From: Kocuria sp.
GTDB taxonomy: Bacteria; Actinomycetota; Actinomycetes; Actinomycetales; Micrococcaceae
Direction: 5' to 3'
Assembly: GCF_030538595.1 (NCBI RefSeq)
Contig: NZ_JAUNTS010000006.1
Location: forward strand, 1 to 64,000
DNA: 64,000 bases
Shown one piece after another: positions 1 through 9,351 of the stretch (positions within the stretch are counted from its first letter, which is position 1; each line of letters opens with the position of its first letter). The notes under the pieces were generated by a model. The model was given only the letters and a program-made list of their open reading frames with translations. It had not been told where the DNA came from and did no database searches. Made by a program: the position numbers and the translations under genes.

Positions 1-69
1 TGTAGCTCAATGGTAGAGCCCCAGTCTTCCAAACTGGCTACGCGGGTTCGATTCCCGTCATCCCCTCCA
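1..69 (+). tRNA. tRNA-Gly (anticodon TCC), 5' end missing
   Basis: The window opens inside this gene. The D arm, the anticodon loop TTCCAAA (anticodon TCC) and the T arm with loop TTCGATT are all present. The 3' acceptor strand is at 59-65, the discriminator T at 66, and an encoded CCA at 67-69. About five bases of the 5' acceptor strand lie before the window. A terminator follows directly. Confidence 0.93.
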
Positions 70-80
70 AATTTTCAGCA

Positions 81-115
81 GAGGCCCGGTCCATTCGACC
101 GGGCCTCAAGTTTTT
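81..115 (+). terminator. Rho-independent terminator of tRNA-Gly
   Basis: A perfect 10-bp stem (81-90 with 98-107) closes a 7-nt loop. It is followed after three bases by a run of five T at 111-115. The position, 12 nt after the tRNA CCA end, fits termination of the tRNA transcript. Confidence 0.85.
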
Positions 116-424
116 GCCGCCACCCCAGCGCTGAGATCACCGGTTGTTGTTGAGATCACCGGTAATAGGCGGTGATCTCAACAACAACCGGTGATCTCAC
201 CTCGAGGTGCGGTCAGGATTGTGGCGCCTGGCACGTGGGGTTGCCCTGGGCCAAGGTTCGGTGTCAGCACGGAGTTCCGTTGATAGCAACTGGTCAGGTC
301 TGCAAGGCCTGAACGAATCCGGAGACCATGCCGCGCATCGCCACCACGAATCCCTGAAAAGGAATGGCATGGAAGATGGCGCGTCCAAGGTCCTCCGGGG
401 CGACCGGAGTGGTATCCACCCGGA
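116..424. other. Gene-free gap between tRNA-Gly and nei
   Basis: This 309-nt stretch lies between the tRNA-Gly terminator and the 3' end of the convergent nei gene. Apart from the large palindrome at 132-199 I see no gene, RNA or promoter. The short open frames here have no recognisable protein features. Confidence 0.6.
132..199. repeat. Perfect 29-bp inverted repeat (hairpin)
   Basis: The arms 132-160 and 171-199 are exact reverse complements around a 10-nt loop. Each arm contains the unit TGAGATCACC twice, 19 bases apart, so the structure is a repeat within a palindrome. It lies between convergent transcription units (tRNA-Gly and nei), where a two-way terminator is plausible, although no T tract follows on either strand. 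It shares only the core GAGATCA with the palindrome family at 7435, 23452 and 39199. Confidence 0.8.
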
Positions 425-1354
425 TCACGACGACGGCGGTTGGCAGCTCGGGCACCAGAACAAACTGCGCCCGGCCAATTCTGTCTCCCGCACCAGCGTT
501 TCACAGTGCAGGCAAGGTTTACCCGTGCGCTTGTAGACGTAGTTTGCGTGCGCCGGCCATGCCGCGGTCTCGGGGACACCGGGACGATCATCTGCATCCG
601 TGGTGATGATCCGACCCAAGCGCACCCCAATCTCCATCAACGCACGATTTTCCTCCCACAAACCAAGCAGCAACGCCTCCCCCGCACCTTTGCCAGCCAG
701 GAATGGGTCTACACCGCGGCGAAACAAGGACTCGGCACGGAAAATATTGCCCACACCGGAAATAACCTGTTGCTCCATCAACAACGCCGCAATAGGTCGC
801 GCGGACCGTCCGGCACGAGCCAGGTAGAGCCCAGGAGAGGCCTCCGGGTCCAGAGGGTCAGGACCAAGCCGCTTCTTGGCCGTCTCCGCTTCTGAGACCG
901 TTTCCACCCTGCAGTCGGAGGGACCGCGCAGATCAGCCCAACCGTGGCGGCCCACCAACCGGGCGCGTACTGCCCCTACGGGCGGATCGGGCATCACGCG
1001 CCCGTCGTCGTCGCGGCTCTGGGCAAGGGAATCCCCCCTGGTCTCTCGTTCACCAATCTTGCGCGGGGCACCGATGCTGGAGGCTGCAGCGAACTGGGCG
1101 TCACCGGCAAAACTCCACGCCCCGTAGAGCCCCAGGTGTGAGCGCATGACCAGGCGATCTTCCGGGTCTGCCGGAGATTCAAACGTCAGGTGCAGCTGCT
1201 TGCCGTAGGCCCGCGCCGAGACCAGGCGGCGACCGTCCAACAACGCGGCTCCGCGCGCGAATCGGCCCTGGGGGCTGGAAACCGCAAGCTCCTCACCCAA
1301 GAACACGTCACCGATCTGAGTTGCCAGCCGGTGAATTGAATGGCCTTCTGGCAC
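425..1354 (-). CDS. nei: Fpg/Nei-family DNA glycosylase (endonuclease VIII type)
   Basis: This is a 309-residue base-excision repair glycosylase/AP lyase of the Fpg/Nei family. After Met removal the N-terminus is Pro-Glu-Gly-His, with Pro as the catalytic nucleophile and Glu beside it. The helix-two-turn-helix carries QQVISGVGNIFRAE, and the C-terminus has a zinc finger C-x2-C-x16-C-x2-C. Between about residues 80 and 125 there is a polar stretch (rich in R, D, S) that looks like an insertion in the N-terminal beta domain. The GTG start is 2 nt behind the rpiB stop, so the two genes are probably co-transcribed. The family is certain; the choice between Nei and Nei2 subtype is inferred from the PEGH start and the zinc finger. 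Confidence 0.88.
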   Translation of the reverse strand: MPEGHSIHRLATQIGDVFLGEELAVSSPQGRFARGAALLDGRRLVSARAYGKQLHLTFESPADPEDRLVMRSHLGLYGAWSFAGDAQFAAASSIGAPRKIGERETRGDSLAQSRDDDGRVMPDPPVGAVRARLVGRHGWADLRGPSDCRVETVSEAETAKKRLGPDPLDPEASPGLYLARAGRSARPIAALLMEQQVISGVGNIFRAESLFRRGVDPFLAGKGAGEALLLGLWEENRALMEIGVRLGRIITTDADDRPGVPETAAWPAHANYVYKRTGKPCLHCETLVRETELAGRSLFWCPSCQPPSS

Positions 1355-1356
1355 GA

Positions 1357-1881
1357 TCAGGCCTCGGGCGACTCGGCCAAATACGGCCGTGCGGTCAAAC
1401 CGTCCAGATGCCCGGCGACAGTGCCGGTGCGTTCGAACTCGGTGATCTGGTTGATGCGGCGTACGTGACGCTCGTCGAAGGAGAACGAAGTACTCAGGAA
1501 AGCGCGAACGATTTCCAGACCCTCGTCCGGTGTGTGCTGGCGTCCGCCCAATGCCACCACCTGAGCGTCATTGTGTTCGCGGGCCAATTGAGCGGTTGAG
1601 AGATTCCAAGCCAGGGCCGCTCGGACTCCCGGCACTTTATTGGCTGCCATCTGTTCGCCGTTACCCGAACCGCCCAGCACCACGCCCAAGGAGTCCAGCC
1701 CCCGGGCACGGTCCTCCATGACGGCTTGAGCTGCGTGAATGCAGAATGCGGGGTAGTCATCAAGGGCATCGTAGATCTCAGGCCCGTGGTCGATCATCTC
1801 GTAGCCATCGGCTGTCAGTTGCTCAACCAGATACTGCGACAATTCCATTCCGGCGTGGTCGGTGGCGATGTGAACGCGCAT
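1357..1881 (-). CDS. rpiB: Ribose-5-phosphate isomerase B
   Basis: This 174-residue RpiB/LacAB-family enzyme interconverts ribulose 5-phosphate and ribose 5-phosphate in the pentose phosphate pathway. The N-terminus MRVHIATDHAG carries the family Asp-His pair, and GVVLGGSGNGEQMAANK is the phosphate/active-site loop. I chose ATG 1881 over longer in-frame starts because AAGGAG (1890-1895) lies 8 nt upstream and the conserved beta strand begins at this Met. The gene runs into nei with a 2-nt gap. Confidence 0.93.
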   Translation of the reverse strand: MRVHIATDHAGMELSQYLVEQLTADGYEMIDHGPEIYDALDDYPAFCIHAAQAVMEDRARGLDSLGVVLGGSGNGEQMAANKVPGVRAALAWNLSTAQLAREHNDAQVVALGGRQHTPDEGLEIVRAFLSTSFSFDERHVRRINQITEFERTGTVAGHLDGLTARPYLAESPEA

Positions 1882-2112
1882 CCGCGCAACTCCTTCACGA
1901 GGTGGGCCGTGCCTCACAGCACAGGATTCACACTGCATCTCTCATGCAGCAGTACGCCCCAAGTCACGGCAATGCAGCAAGCCTGCAGAACCTGGGTACG
2001 TGCCAGCCTAATCCAGACTGGGTGAGCCATGGCATCATGGGGCGATACTCCCGCACGACTTCCCCCCGTCAAGGAATCTCCACCAGGATTCCGGTGAAAG
2101 GATCGCACCACA

Positions 2113-4671
2113 GTGCCCGGCAAAAACCTCACCCGAGTAGAAGCAGCGGAACGCGCTGCCTTAGTTTCCGTCGATTCCTACGATGTCGTCTTGGACCTCA
2201 CCACGGGCAACACAACTTTTCACACGACGACGACGGTGAAGTTCAAAGCCAAACCGGGGGCTTCCACGTTCATGGATGCTTTCACCGCGGCGGTGAACTC
2301 GATCCAGCTCAATGGCCGTCAGCTCGATCCCGCCGAGGTGGCTGACGGCGTGCGCATCCAGCTTCCGCAGTTGGCCGAGGACAACGTGCTGGTGGTTGAT
2401 GCCGAGATGTACTACACGAACACCGGCGAGGGCCTGCACCGTTTTGTGGACCCCGTGGATGGCGAGGTCTATCTGTATTCGCAGTTCGAGGTGGCCGATA
2501 CTCGCCGGATGTTCCCGGTCTTCGAGCAGCCTGATCTGAAGTCACGATTCACGTTCACGGTCACGGCACCCAACTATTGGCAGGTGGTGTCCAATCAGCC
2601 GACACCGGAGCCCACCCCCGCCGGTGAGGGCAAAACCACCTGGGCCTTCGGTACCACTCCCCCGTTGCCGCCCTATATCAACGCTTTGGTGGCCGGTCCG
2701 TATGAGGTTGTTCGCGACGAGCTGACCTCCTCCGATGGCCGGGTCATTCCCTTGGGTGTTTTTGCCCGAAAGTCGCTGATGAAGCACGTGGATGCGGAGG
2801 AGATTTTCGATCTCACCAAACGGGGTTTTGCGTTCTACGAGTCCCAGTTCGACTCCCCGTACCCGTTCGAAAAGTACGACCAGCTCTTCGTGCCCCAGTT
2901 CAACGCCGGGGCGATGGAGAACGCCGGTTGCGTGACATTCGTGGAGTCCTATGTCTTCCGATCTCGCCCCACGTTGGCTCGGGTGGAACGCCGTGCGATC
3001 ACGGTGCTGCACGAATTGGCACACATGTGGTTCGGCAACCTGGTGACCATGCGCTGGTGGAATGACCTGTGGCTCAACGAGTCCTTTGCCGAGTTCGCCT
3101 CCACGTTGGCTTCTGCCCAGGCCACCGAATACAGCAACGCCTGGACCACGTTCGCCTCCATGGAGAAGTCCTGGGCTTTCGAACAGGATCAGCTACCAAC
3201 CACTCACCCGATCAAGGCCGATATCACGGACCTGGAAGACGTTCTGGTCAACTTCGATGGCATCACCTACGCCAAGGGCGCCTCCGTGCTCAAGCAGCTG
3301 GTGGCCTGGGTTGGGCAGGATCAGTTCATGGCCGGTTTGCGGACCTACTTTGCCAAGTACGGCTGGACCAATGCCGAGCTCAAGGATCTAATGGCCGAAC
3401 TTGAGGCCGCCTCCGGCCGAGAGCTCAAGGACTGGTCCGAACGCTGGCTGGAAACCGCCGGCGTCAACACCTTGCGCCCGGATTGCGTGCGCAATGACGA
3501 CAACATCATCACCTCCTTTGCCATTGAGCAGACGGCCACGGATGAATACCCCACGTTGCGCCCTCACCGGTTGGCCATCGGCTTTTACGACGTCGACGAC
3601 GCCACCGGACAACTGATCCGTAACCACCGCGTAGAGCTGGATATCGACGGTCCTCGCACCGAGGTCCCCGATCTGGTGGGTCTGGAGGCACCCGACTTGG
3701 TACTGGTCAACGACGACGACCTCGCCTACACCAAGATTCGTTTGGACGAGTACTCCCAGGACACCGCTACCGAGCACCTCAAAGACTTCGCGGAATCTCT
3801 TCCGCGCGCTCTGGTCTGGCAGGCCGCCTGGGATGGTGTGCACGACGCCGTCGCACCGGCCAGGGGGTACGTGGAGACGGTGCTCAACAACATCGGGGAG
3901 GAGACGGATTCCACCACCGTCATGGTGCAGCTGCGGCATCTGGACACAGTTCTGGACAGCTACGTGACCCAGGCTGATCGCGGCCGGATCGAGGAGGATG
4001 CCGCTGAGCGCCTGTGGCACTTGGCCGCCGCTGCAGAGCCCGGCTCTGACAACCAACTGCAGTTCATCCGTGCCTACGCCCGCCGGGCCCGCACATCAGA
4101 GCAACTGGACCGTATTGACGGACTGGATTCCGGTGAGCTCATGCTGGACGGTCTGGAGGTGGACACTGACCTGCGGTGGGCGCTGCTGACTTCCCTGACC
4201 GCCGGTGGACGCCTCGGACCCAACGCCGTGGATGCCGCCCTGGAACGGGACAACACGGAGCACGGTGCGATTGCAGCCGCTCAAGCACGCGCAGCCATCC
4301 CGACCGCGGAGGCCAAGGCAGCCGTCTGGACAGCCGTGATTGAGGATGGTTCGATGCCCAACTCCCTGCAAGAAGCTGCCATTGTCGGTTTCCAACAGTC
4401 CAACGATGACTCCCTGTTGTCGCCCTACGTGGAGAAGTATTTTGCGGTGGTGACGGATATCTACCGCGAACGCTCGCATGAAATCGCCGAGCAGGTGGCC
4501 GTGGGCATGTTCCCGCGCCTTCCCGTGCAGGCCACCGTTGACGCCGCCGATACCTTCTTGGCCACTCTGCCGGAAGACCTCAATGGTCTGCGGCGTTTGA
4601 TTCTGGAGGGCCGGGATCGCGTGGCACGCGCTGTGGCCGCACAGAAAGTTGATGCCGAGGCAGCACAATGA
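2113..4671 (+). CDS. pepN: Membrane alanyl aminopeptidase, M1 family (PepN)
   Basis: This 852-residue zinc aminopeptidase removes N-terminal amino acids from peptides in the cytoplasm. The substrate motif GAMEN (in [10 protein letters not shown]) is followed by the zinc site HELAH-x18-E, with the second ligand in LNESFAEF. An ERAP1-like helical C-terminal domain makes up the rest, giving the usual actinobacterial length. The start is GTG 2113 with AAAGGA about 11 nt upstream. Its stop overlaps the glbO start as ATGA, so the two are translationally coupled. Confidence 0.95.
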   Translation: MPGKNLTRVEAAERAALVSVDSYDVVLDLTTGNTTFHTTTTVKFKAKPGASTFMDAFTAAVNSIQLNGRQLDPAEVADGVRIQLPQLAEDNVLVVDAEMYYTNTGEGLHRFVDPVDGEVYLYSQFEVADTRRMFPVFEQPDLKSRFTFTVTAPNYWQVVSNQPTPEPTPAGEGKTTWAFGTTPPLPPYINALVAGPYEVVRDELTSSDGRVIPLGVFARKSLMKHVDAEEIFDLTKRGFAFYESQFDSPYPFEKYDQLFVPQFNAGAMENAGCVTFVESYVFRSRPTLARVERRAITVLHELAHMWFGNLVTMRWWNDLWLNESFAEFASTLASAQATEYSNAWTTFASMEKSWAFEQDQLPTTHPIKADITDLEDVLVNFDGITYAKGASVLKQLVAWVGQDQFMAGLRTYFAKYGWTNAELKDLMAELEAASGRELKDWSERWLETAGVNTLRPDCVRNDDNIITSFAIEQTATDEYPTLRPHRLAIGFYDVDDATGQLIRNHRVELDIDGPRTEVPDLVGLEAPDLVLVNDDDLAYTKIRLDEYSQDTATEHLKDFAESLPRALVWQAAWDGVHDAVAPARGYVETVLNNIGEETDSTTVMVQLRHLDTVLDSYVTQADRGRIEEDAAERLWHLAAAAEPGSDNQLQFIRAYARRARTSEQLDRIDGLDSGELMLDGLEVDTDLRWALLTSLTAGGRLGPNAVDAALERDNTEHGAIAAAQARAAIPTAEAKAAVWTAVIEDGSMPNSLQEAAIVGFQQSNDDSLLSPYVEKYFAVVTDIYRERSHEIAEQVAVGMFPRLPVQATVDAADTFLATLPEDLNGLRRLILEGRDRVARAVAAQKVDAEAAQ

Positions 4672-5282
4672 GTGACCGCAGGGACCGGAGCGCGAACGGG
4701 CCCGAGCCCACGGACCAGACCCCTGACGCTGACCAGACCAATCCCGCCGGTCAGATCAATCCGGAGGCGGCTGCTGCACCCGATGCGCGGATCATTCCCG
4801 TAGGTAGGCCGTTGTCGGCCATGCGGCGGCCCATGAAGCAGATGGGCGATCGCCGCGCCGAGGCTGACACAGCGCAGAGCGCTTCCTCTGAGGCGGGAGC
4901 GGGCCAGTCGGCGTCGTTCTACGACCAAGTGGGCGGCCACGAAACCTTCGCCAAGCTCGTGCATGAGTTCTACAAGGGTGTGGCAGCGGATGCGGAGTTC
5001 CGCGCCATGTACCCCGAGCAGGACTTGGCCCCCGCTGAGCGTCGGCTGCGGATGTTCCTGGAACAGTACTGGGGCGGACCGACCACCTATTCGGAGGAAC
5101 GCGGCCACCCCAGGCTTCGGATGCGCCACGTCCCGTTCCACATCGATTCCAAGGTGCGCGACACGTGGCTCAAGCACATGCGCGCAGCCCTGGACACCCT
5201 GGACCTTCCGCCCCTGCACGAAGGCATCTTGTGGGACTATTTGGAGCGCGCCGCCCACTCCTTGGTGAACGCCCCGGACTGA
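4668..5282 (+). CDS. glbO: Truncated haemoglobin, group II (trHbO)
   Basis: This 204-residue protein has a globin domain from about residue 83. [12 protein letters not shown] opens it, a Tyr in HEFYKGV is at the B10 position, the proximal His is in RMRHVPFHI, and the G8 Trp is in RDTWLKHM. The group binds oxygen or handles peroxide and NO stress. The first 80 residues are low-complexity (Pro, Asp, Asn, Ala rich) and not part of the fold. This extension is longer than in typical trHbO of about 130 residues. The ATG overlaps the pepN stop. Confidence 0.92.
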   Translation: MSDRRDRSANGPEPTDQTPDADQTNPAGQINPEAAAAPDARIIPVGRPLSAMRRPMKQMGDRRAEADTAQSASSEAGAGQSASFYDQVGGHETFAKLVHEFYKGVAADAEFRAMYPEQDLAPAERRLRMFLEQYWGGPTTYSEERGHPRLRMRHVPFHIDSKVRDTWLKHMRAALDTLDLPPLHEGILWDYLERAAHSLVNAPD

Positions 5283-5305
5283 GCCAGGCTGTCGCAGACC
5301 ACCGC

Positions 5306-5992
5306 TCAGCGGGGCTTGTGGGTTAGCACGAAACCTCCGGGACAGGACAACCGCGTCCAGGAGCCATTGACGGCAACGGGAACCTCGGAATCGTCGTCGG
5401 AGCGCAAGAATCCCAGTGCCCAGGCGGCGAAAGCAGCACCGTCGGGGACCACGAAAGGCGACTCACCGTCGTCGTTGGCGCCCTGTCCCCACTCGGACAC
5501 CCGGCTCCAGACTCCCGAGCGGACCCGTTGGACGATCTCCCGTCCGGCGTTGGTCGGGATGGTCTGGGCGACCTCCTCCGTACCGGCCTTGGCCGTGGTC
5601 ACCAATGCCTGTGCCGGCACCGCGCCAACCGCTTCCCAGCCGGACAACGACGGCGAGACACCCGCCCAGGCGGCTTTCTCGTCATAGGGCGGCAAGCGCA
5701 ACATCGAGTCACCGGTGCTGCGCAGACGTGGTATCCGGTCCAGTACAGCCCCCAGGCTAACAACGGCATCCAGCGTGGAGGGTTGGCCCAGACCTGCGGT
5801 GCGTAGGCCCAATACGGTCGGAGTGTTGTCCAACAAACCCGCACGTGCCAATACGCAGCTCCACATCCCGACCGCGCCGCCAACACCCTGGAACCGTACG
5901 GCACCGTCGTCGTCAATCGAGCGGGCACGGCTCAGATAGGTGCGGACGTCCTCCACGGAGGATGCGTCGACGAGTTCAAAGAAACGCGCCAT
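5306..5992 (-). CDS. Conserved actinobacterial protein of unknown function
   Basis: This 228-residue soluble protein has no signal peptide, membrane segment or catalytic motif that I recognise. It is alpha/beta in character, with a run of Trp-containing motifs such as EKAAWAGVSPSLSGWEAVG in the middle. It starts 1 nt after the stop of the upstream thioesterase gene, so the pair is likely an operon. It is convergent with glbO, with a gap of only 23 nt. In other actinobacteria a similar unknown gene tends to accompany this thioesterase, but I infer no function from that. Confidence 0.7.
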   Translation of the reverse strand: MARFFELVDASSVEDVRTYLSRARSIDDDGAVRFQGVGGAVGMWSCVLARAGLLDNTPTVLGLRTAGLGQPSTLDAVVSLGAVLDRIPRLRSTGDSMLRLPPYDEKAAWAGVSPSLSGWEAVGAVPAQALVTTAKAGTEEVAQTIPTNAGREIVQRVRSGVWSRVSEWGQGANDDGESPFVVPDGAAFAAWALGFLRSDDDSEVPVAVNGSWTRLSCPGGFVLTHKPR

Positions 5993-5993
5993 C

Positions 5994-6476
5994 TCATGTA
6001 CCCCGGACCGGCTCCGGGCGACGGTGGAACTGCACCGGCTCCTCGGAATACGCCGTCAGGAAAGCGATTTGTTGTTCCGTGAGGCGCTCGGGACGCCCCG
6101 ATTCGCGGCCAATCTGCACGGTGGTGGACTGGGCTACGGCAAAGGTGGTTCCGTCGTCGTGGTCCTGAAGCTCGTAATTGAGCACGTAAGAGGAGGCGCC
6201 AATATTGGAGACCCAGATGCGGACTTGGATCGGGGCCAAGCGGTAGTGCAGTTGTGCGGTGTATTCCACCTCCTGGCGTCCCACCACCGTGAGGCGGGTG
6301 CCGGTCAGCTTGCGAAAACTCAGCCCATCCTCGATCCCATCGATGCCGTGGATGGGCATTTCGCTCAGGCGCACGCGAGCGTCCTCAAGGTACTGGAGTT
6401 GAACCACGTTATTGGCGTGGCCGTAAGAATCGATATCGCCAAAGCGCATGTGAATATCAACGGTGAGGGAAGTCAT
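5994..6476 (-). CDS. Acyl-CoA thioesterase, 4-hydroxybenzoyl-CoA type hotdog fold
   Basis: This 160-residue single hotdog-domain protein hydrolyses acyl-CoA thioesters. FGDIDSYGHANNVVQLQYLEDAR matches the catalytic Asp and following His-x-Asn-Asn segment of the YbgC/FadM-type group; only parts are quoted as landmarks. I chose ATG 6476 because the hotdog fold starts immediately after it, while a longer frame would run into the divergent tesB-like gene. Substrate is unknown; medium or long-chain acyl-CoA is the family default. Confidence 0.85.
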   Translation of the reverse strand: MTSLTVDIHMRFGDIDSYGHANNVVQLQYLEDARVRLSEMPIHGIDGIEDGLSFRKLTGTRLTVVGRQEVEYTAQLHYRLAPIQVRIWVSNIGASSYVLNYELQDHDDGTTFAVAQSTTVQIGRESGRPERLTEQQIAFLTAYSEEPVQFHRRPEPVRGT

Positions 6477-6528
6477 GGGTCCATGGAAACACACCGACGG
6501 CCCACACCTGGCCCGTAAAGTAACGGTC

Positions 6529-7434
6529 ATGACCCCAGAGCACTTGTCCGAGACCGGCTACGACCCCACACAGGCCCTGATTGAGATGCTCAATGTGAGC
6601 AATCAAGGCGGGATTCGCACGTTGGAAGACATATTTGTGGGCCAGACCATCTCCTCCCTGCGCGGGTCTGTTTACGGCGGGCAGGTCATGGCGCAGTCCT
6701 TGCGGGCGGCGATGGCCACGGTCGAGGAGGACCGCACTATCCATTCGATGCACTGCTACTTCCTGCGTGCCGGGGACATCCACGAGCCCATCACCTTTGG
6801 GGTGGAGCGGATGCGCGATGGCCGATCATTTTCCACCAGGCGGGTGCACGCTTACCAGTTCGGGGCGCCAATTCTGTCCGGGATTTTCTCTTTCCAGACG
6901 GCCTCCCGGGGCCTGGAGCACCAGGATGATTGCCCCAAGGGGATGCCTGATCCAGAGTCTTTGCCCACGGCCAGCGACCTTTTGGGGCATCTGGACCTTC
7001 CGCAAGCGCGGGCAATCGCCAAGGAACGCCCGTTCGATATCCGCTACATCACCCCCGCGATCTATCTAGGTCCGACCGAACGGCGGGAACCGTTTAGCGC
7101 CGTGTGGGTTAAGACGCACCGCGCGTTGCCGGATGACCCTGGTCTGCATCAGGCGGCGTTGGCTTATGTCTCCGATTACGTTCTGTTGGAGCCTGCCCTG
7201 CGCAAACACGGCAAGTCCTGGTTGGAGAAGGGGATGGCGATTGCCTCTCTGGATCATGCGATGTGGTGGCATCGGCCGGCCCGTGCCGATGAATGGTTGT
7301 TGTATGTCCAGGCCTCGCCGTCGGCCTCCGGCGCTCGTGCCCTGGGTGAGGGGCGGATGTTTGACCGCGAGGGCAAGCTCGTGGCCACCACCATGCAAGA
7401 AGGCATGATCCGTTTGCCGGAGTTCCGCGACTAA
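6529..7434 (+). CDS. tesB: Acyl-CoA thioesterase II (TesB family)
   Basis: This 301-residue double-hotdog thioesterase hydrolyses acyl-CoA. Landmarks are GSVYGGQVMAQSLRAA and HSMHCYFLRAGD in the N-terminal hotdog, and the catalytic Asp in the ASLDHAMWWHRPARADEW segment of the C-terminal hotdog. I chose ATG 6529. A TAAAGT (6516-6521) lies 7 nt upstream and no Shine-Dalgarno is visible, so the message may be leaderless. Earlier in-frame starts (6463, 6475) would overlap the divergent thioesterase gene. Its stop is directly followed by the palindrome that marks the left border of the siderophore island. Confidence 0.9.
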   Translation: MTPEHLSETGYDPTQALIEMLNVSNQGGIRTLEDIFVGQTISSLRGSVYGGQVMAQSLRAAMATVEEDRTIHSMHCYFLRAGDIHEPITFGVERMRDGRSFSTRRVHAYQFGAPILSGIFSFQTASRGLEHQDDCPKGMPDPESLPTASDLLGHLDLPQARAIAKERPFDIRYITPAIYLGPTERREPFSAVWVKTHRALPDDPGLHQAALAYVSDYVLLEPALRKHGKSWLEKGMAIASLDHAMWWHRPARADEWLLYVQASPSASGARALGEGRMFDREGKLVATTMQEGMIRLPEFRD

Positions 7435-7508
7435 AACTCCGCCGAGATCATGGTTTGGGTCGTTTTGAGGTGCCCTCAGGCGACCGAAACCATGATCTCG
7501 GCGGAGTT
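7435..7508. repeat. Island palindrome, copy 1 (28-bp arms, one mismatch)
   Basis: The arms 7435-7462 and 7481-7508 pair over 28 bp with one mismatch. The 18-nt loop contains an inner stem TGAGG/CCTCA. The element starts right after the tesB stop, and its right arm encodes the last ten codons of the convergent transferase gene. Close relatives sit at 23452-23525 and 39199-39274. A two-way terminator is the simplest role. There is no T tract. Confidence 0.9.
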
Positions 7509-8273
7509 GAGGGGCACCACCGCGATGGCCGCGAGTAGCACCCCATCATCCACCACCCATCGGCCTTCGATCAGAGAAGAGGCGTTGCCCTCCGAGAACA
7601 GGGTGGTTGGCAACTGTGCACGGAAGCCCCCATCGGGCTTCGGGTAGACCGAGACCTCCTCAAAACCGAGCCATCGGTGCTTGATCGGGAACCAGGCTTT
7701 ATAAATGGCCTCCTTGGCGCAGAAGATCATGCGGTCCCAATGCACGGGTGCTCCACCCCGCGTCTGCCGAGTCAGTTCAGTCATCCCAGTCAACTCGCGA
7801 ATGTTCTCGGCATCCTGGTCGGTGAGGATCAACGGGCGCACCTCAGGAGGCAGCGGTTCATGTGGCTCTGCGTCAATACCGATGGCCTGCACCCGCTCCG
7901 AGCGTGCCACAGCTGCGGCCCGATATCCCCGACAATGCGTAATGGAACCCACCACCCCGCGTGGCCATAGGGGTTCGCCGCACTCCCCTTTGAGGATTTC
8001 CACCGGTTCCACACCGAGGTGACCGAGGGCACTACGGGCGCATGCCCTGCCCGTAGTGAACTCGGCCTTTCGCTTAGTCACAGCACGGGCCATTACCCGT
8101 TCCTCGTTGGGCCACAAAAGAGCCGTGACCTCGCAGCGTGAGGCCACCACGCTGACTTCGGACGGCAGGATCGAAGCAAGTGCTCCCCCCTGACTGACCT
8201 CCTCCAATACTGACGACGACGCCAGAGGGTCGCGACGTTCCAAGCAAGATCTCCCATCCGATTGTCGGCCCAC
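7476..8273 (-). CDS. 4'-phosphopantetheinyl transferase, EntD/Sfp superfamily
   Basis: This 265-residue enzyme moves phosphopantetheine from CoA to the Ser of carrier domains, here most likely the four T domains of the NRPS and the free aryl carrier protein. EntD-type landmarks are VGSITHCRGY, the metal-binding AIGIDAEPHEPL and FCAKEAIYKAWFP. The first about 40 residues are extra relative to short EntD proteins. The last ten residues ([10 protein letters not shown]) are encoded by the arm of the palindrome at 7481-7508. The GTG start is divergent from fepD across an iron box. A 3' end formed by a repeat is unusual. Confidence 0.9.
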   Translation of the reverse strand: MGRQSDGRSCLERRDPLASSSVLEEVSQGGALASILPSEVSVVASRCEVTALLWPNEERVMARAVTKRKAEFTTGRACARSALGHLGVEPVEILKGECGEPLWPRGVVGSITHCRGYRAAAVARSERVQAIGIDAEPHEPLPPEVRPLILTDQDAENIRELTGMTELTRQTRGGAPVHWDRMIFCAKEAIYKAWFPIKHRWLGFEEVSVYPKPDGGFRAQLPTTLFSEGNASSLIEGRWVVDDGVLLAAIAVVPLNSAEIMVSVA

Positions 8274-8285
8274 CCGTCGTGGCCG

Positions 8286-8304
8286 CTAGGTTAGGTAAAC
8301 CTCA
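8286..8304. promoter_or_regulatory. IdeR/DmdR-type iron box (15/19)
   Basis: CTAGGTTAGGTAAACCTCA matches the consensus TWAGGTWAGSCTWACCTWA at 15 of 19 positions. It lies in the 43-nt gap between the divergent transferase gene and fepD, placed to repress one or both when iron is plentiful. It is the weakest of the three boxes. Confidence 0.7.
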
Positions 8305-8316
8305 CCATGATAGAAC

Positions 8317-9351
8317 GTGGCTATGCTCCAAACCCTTTCGGGGACCTCCCGCGCCCGCACTCAGGTGATCACCCTGGGTATTTTGGTGCTGGCCTTGGTG
8401 CTGTGCTGTGCTGTGAGTCTGTTCATCGGCTCACGCGGAGTCGAGCCCAGCGCTGTCTGGCAAGCCCTGTGGCATCCAGAGCAAGCACAGACTGAAATCA
8501 CTGTATTGGTTCACGAGCTGCGCATCCCGCGGATCGTGATCGGTGTGGCCGTGGGTGCGGCTTTGGGCCTGGCCGGCGCCCTGACCCAAGGTCACACCCG
8601 CAACCCACTGGCCGACCCCGGCCTGCTGGGAGTCACCAGCGGTGCCGCGCTGGCCATCGTGGCCGCTGCCTTCTTCCTGGGAGTCACTTCCCCCGGCGTG
8701 CAAGTCTGGTTCGCATTCGGCGGTGCCGTGATCGGCGCCACTTTGGTGTTTGCGATCAGCGCCCTGGGTGGCTCCGCCACCAATCCGCTGACCCTGATCC
8801 TGGCCGGATCGGCCCTGACGGCCTTTCTGACCGCCATGACCACCATGCTCGTGCTCTCCGACCGCGGTGCTTTGAACGTGCAACGGTATTGGCAGGCCGG
8901 AACCGTGGCCGGCCGCGATCTCAGCGTGCTGACAGATGTCCTGCCGTATCTGGTGGTGGGCACGGTTATTGCCTTGTTGTCCGGACGTACATTGACCTTG
9001 TTGGGTCTAGGCGATTCCGCAGCGCGTTCCTTAGGCGCACGTCCGGGGCTGGCCCGCTGGAGCGGATTCGTAGCCATCGTCGTCTTGGCCGGTGCGGCCA
9101 CTGCGGTGGCCGGGCCCATTGGGTTTGTTGGCCTGGTGGTCCCCCACATTGCCCGTCTGATCGGCGGTCCCGATTACCGATGGGTGATCCCCGTGTCTGG
9201 GTTGCTCGGCGCAATCCTGGTGGTTGTCGCCGATACCGTGGGCCGGATCATCGCTGCTCCCTCGGAGGTCCAGGCCAGCATTATGTTGGCGTTCATCGGT
9301 GCCCCCGTATTCATCCTGTTGGTTCGACGACGACTCCCGGTTGGCCCATGA
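8317..9351 (+). CDS. fepD: Siderophore ABC importer permease (FecCD family), FepD-like
   Basis: This 344-residue membrane protein is one half of a BtuC/FecCD-type permease pair for ferric-siderophore import. It has about ten hydrophobic segments. The family motif LGLAGALTQGHTRNPLADPG follows the second segment, and GLVVPHIARLIGGPDYR is the coupling region near the C-terminus that contacts the ATPase. The start is GTG 8317, or ATG 8323. No Shine-Dalgarno is visible and the iron box ends 13 nt upstream. The next gene overlaps by ATGA. Confidence 0.92.
   Translation: MAMLQTLSGTSRARTQVITLGILVLALVLCCAVSLFIGSRGVEPSAVWQALWHPEQAQTEITVLVHELRIPRIVIGVAVGAALGLAGALTQGHTRNPLADPGLLGVTSGAALAIVAAAFFLGVTSPGVQVWFAFGGAVIGATLVFAISALGGSATNPLTLILAGSALTAFLTAMTTMLVLSDRGALNVQRYWQAGTVAGRDLSVLTDVLPYLVVGTVIALLSGRTLTLLGLGDSAARSLGARPGLARWSGFVAIVVLAGAATAVAGPIGFVGLVVPHIARLIGGPDYRWVIPVSGLLGAILVVVADTVGRIIAAPSEVQASIMLAFIGAPVFILLVRRRLPVGP

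Noticed and set aside
8889-9347. Longer N-terminus for fepG
   Set aside because: The extension reads out of frame through fepD and gives Arg-rich sequence. ATG 9348 with the ATGA overlap is the natural start.
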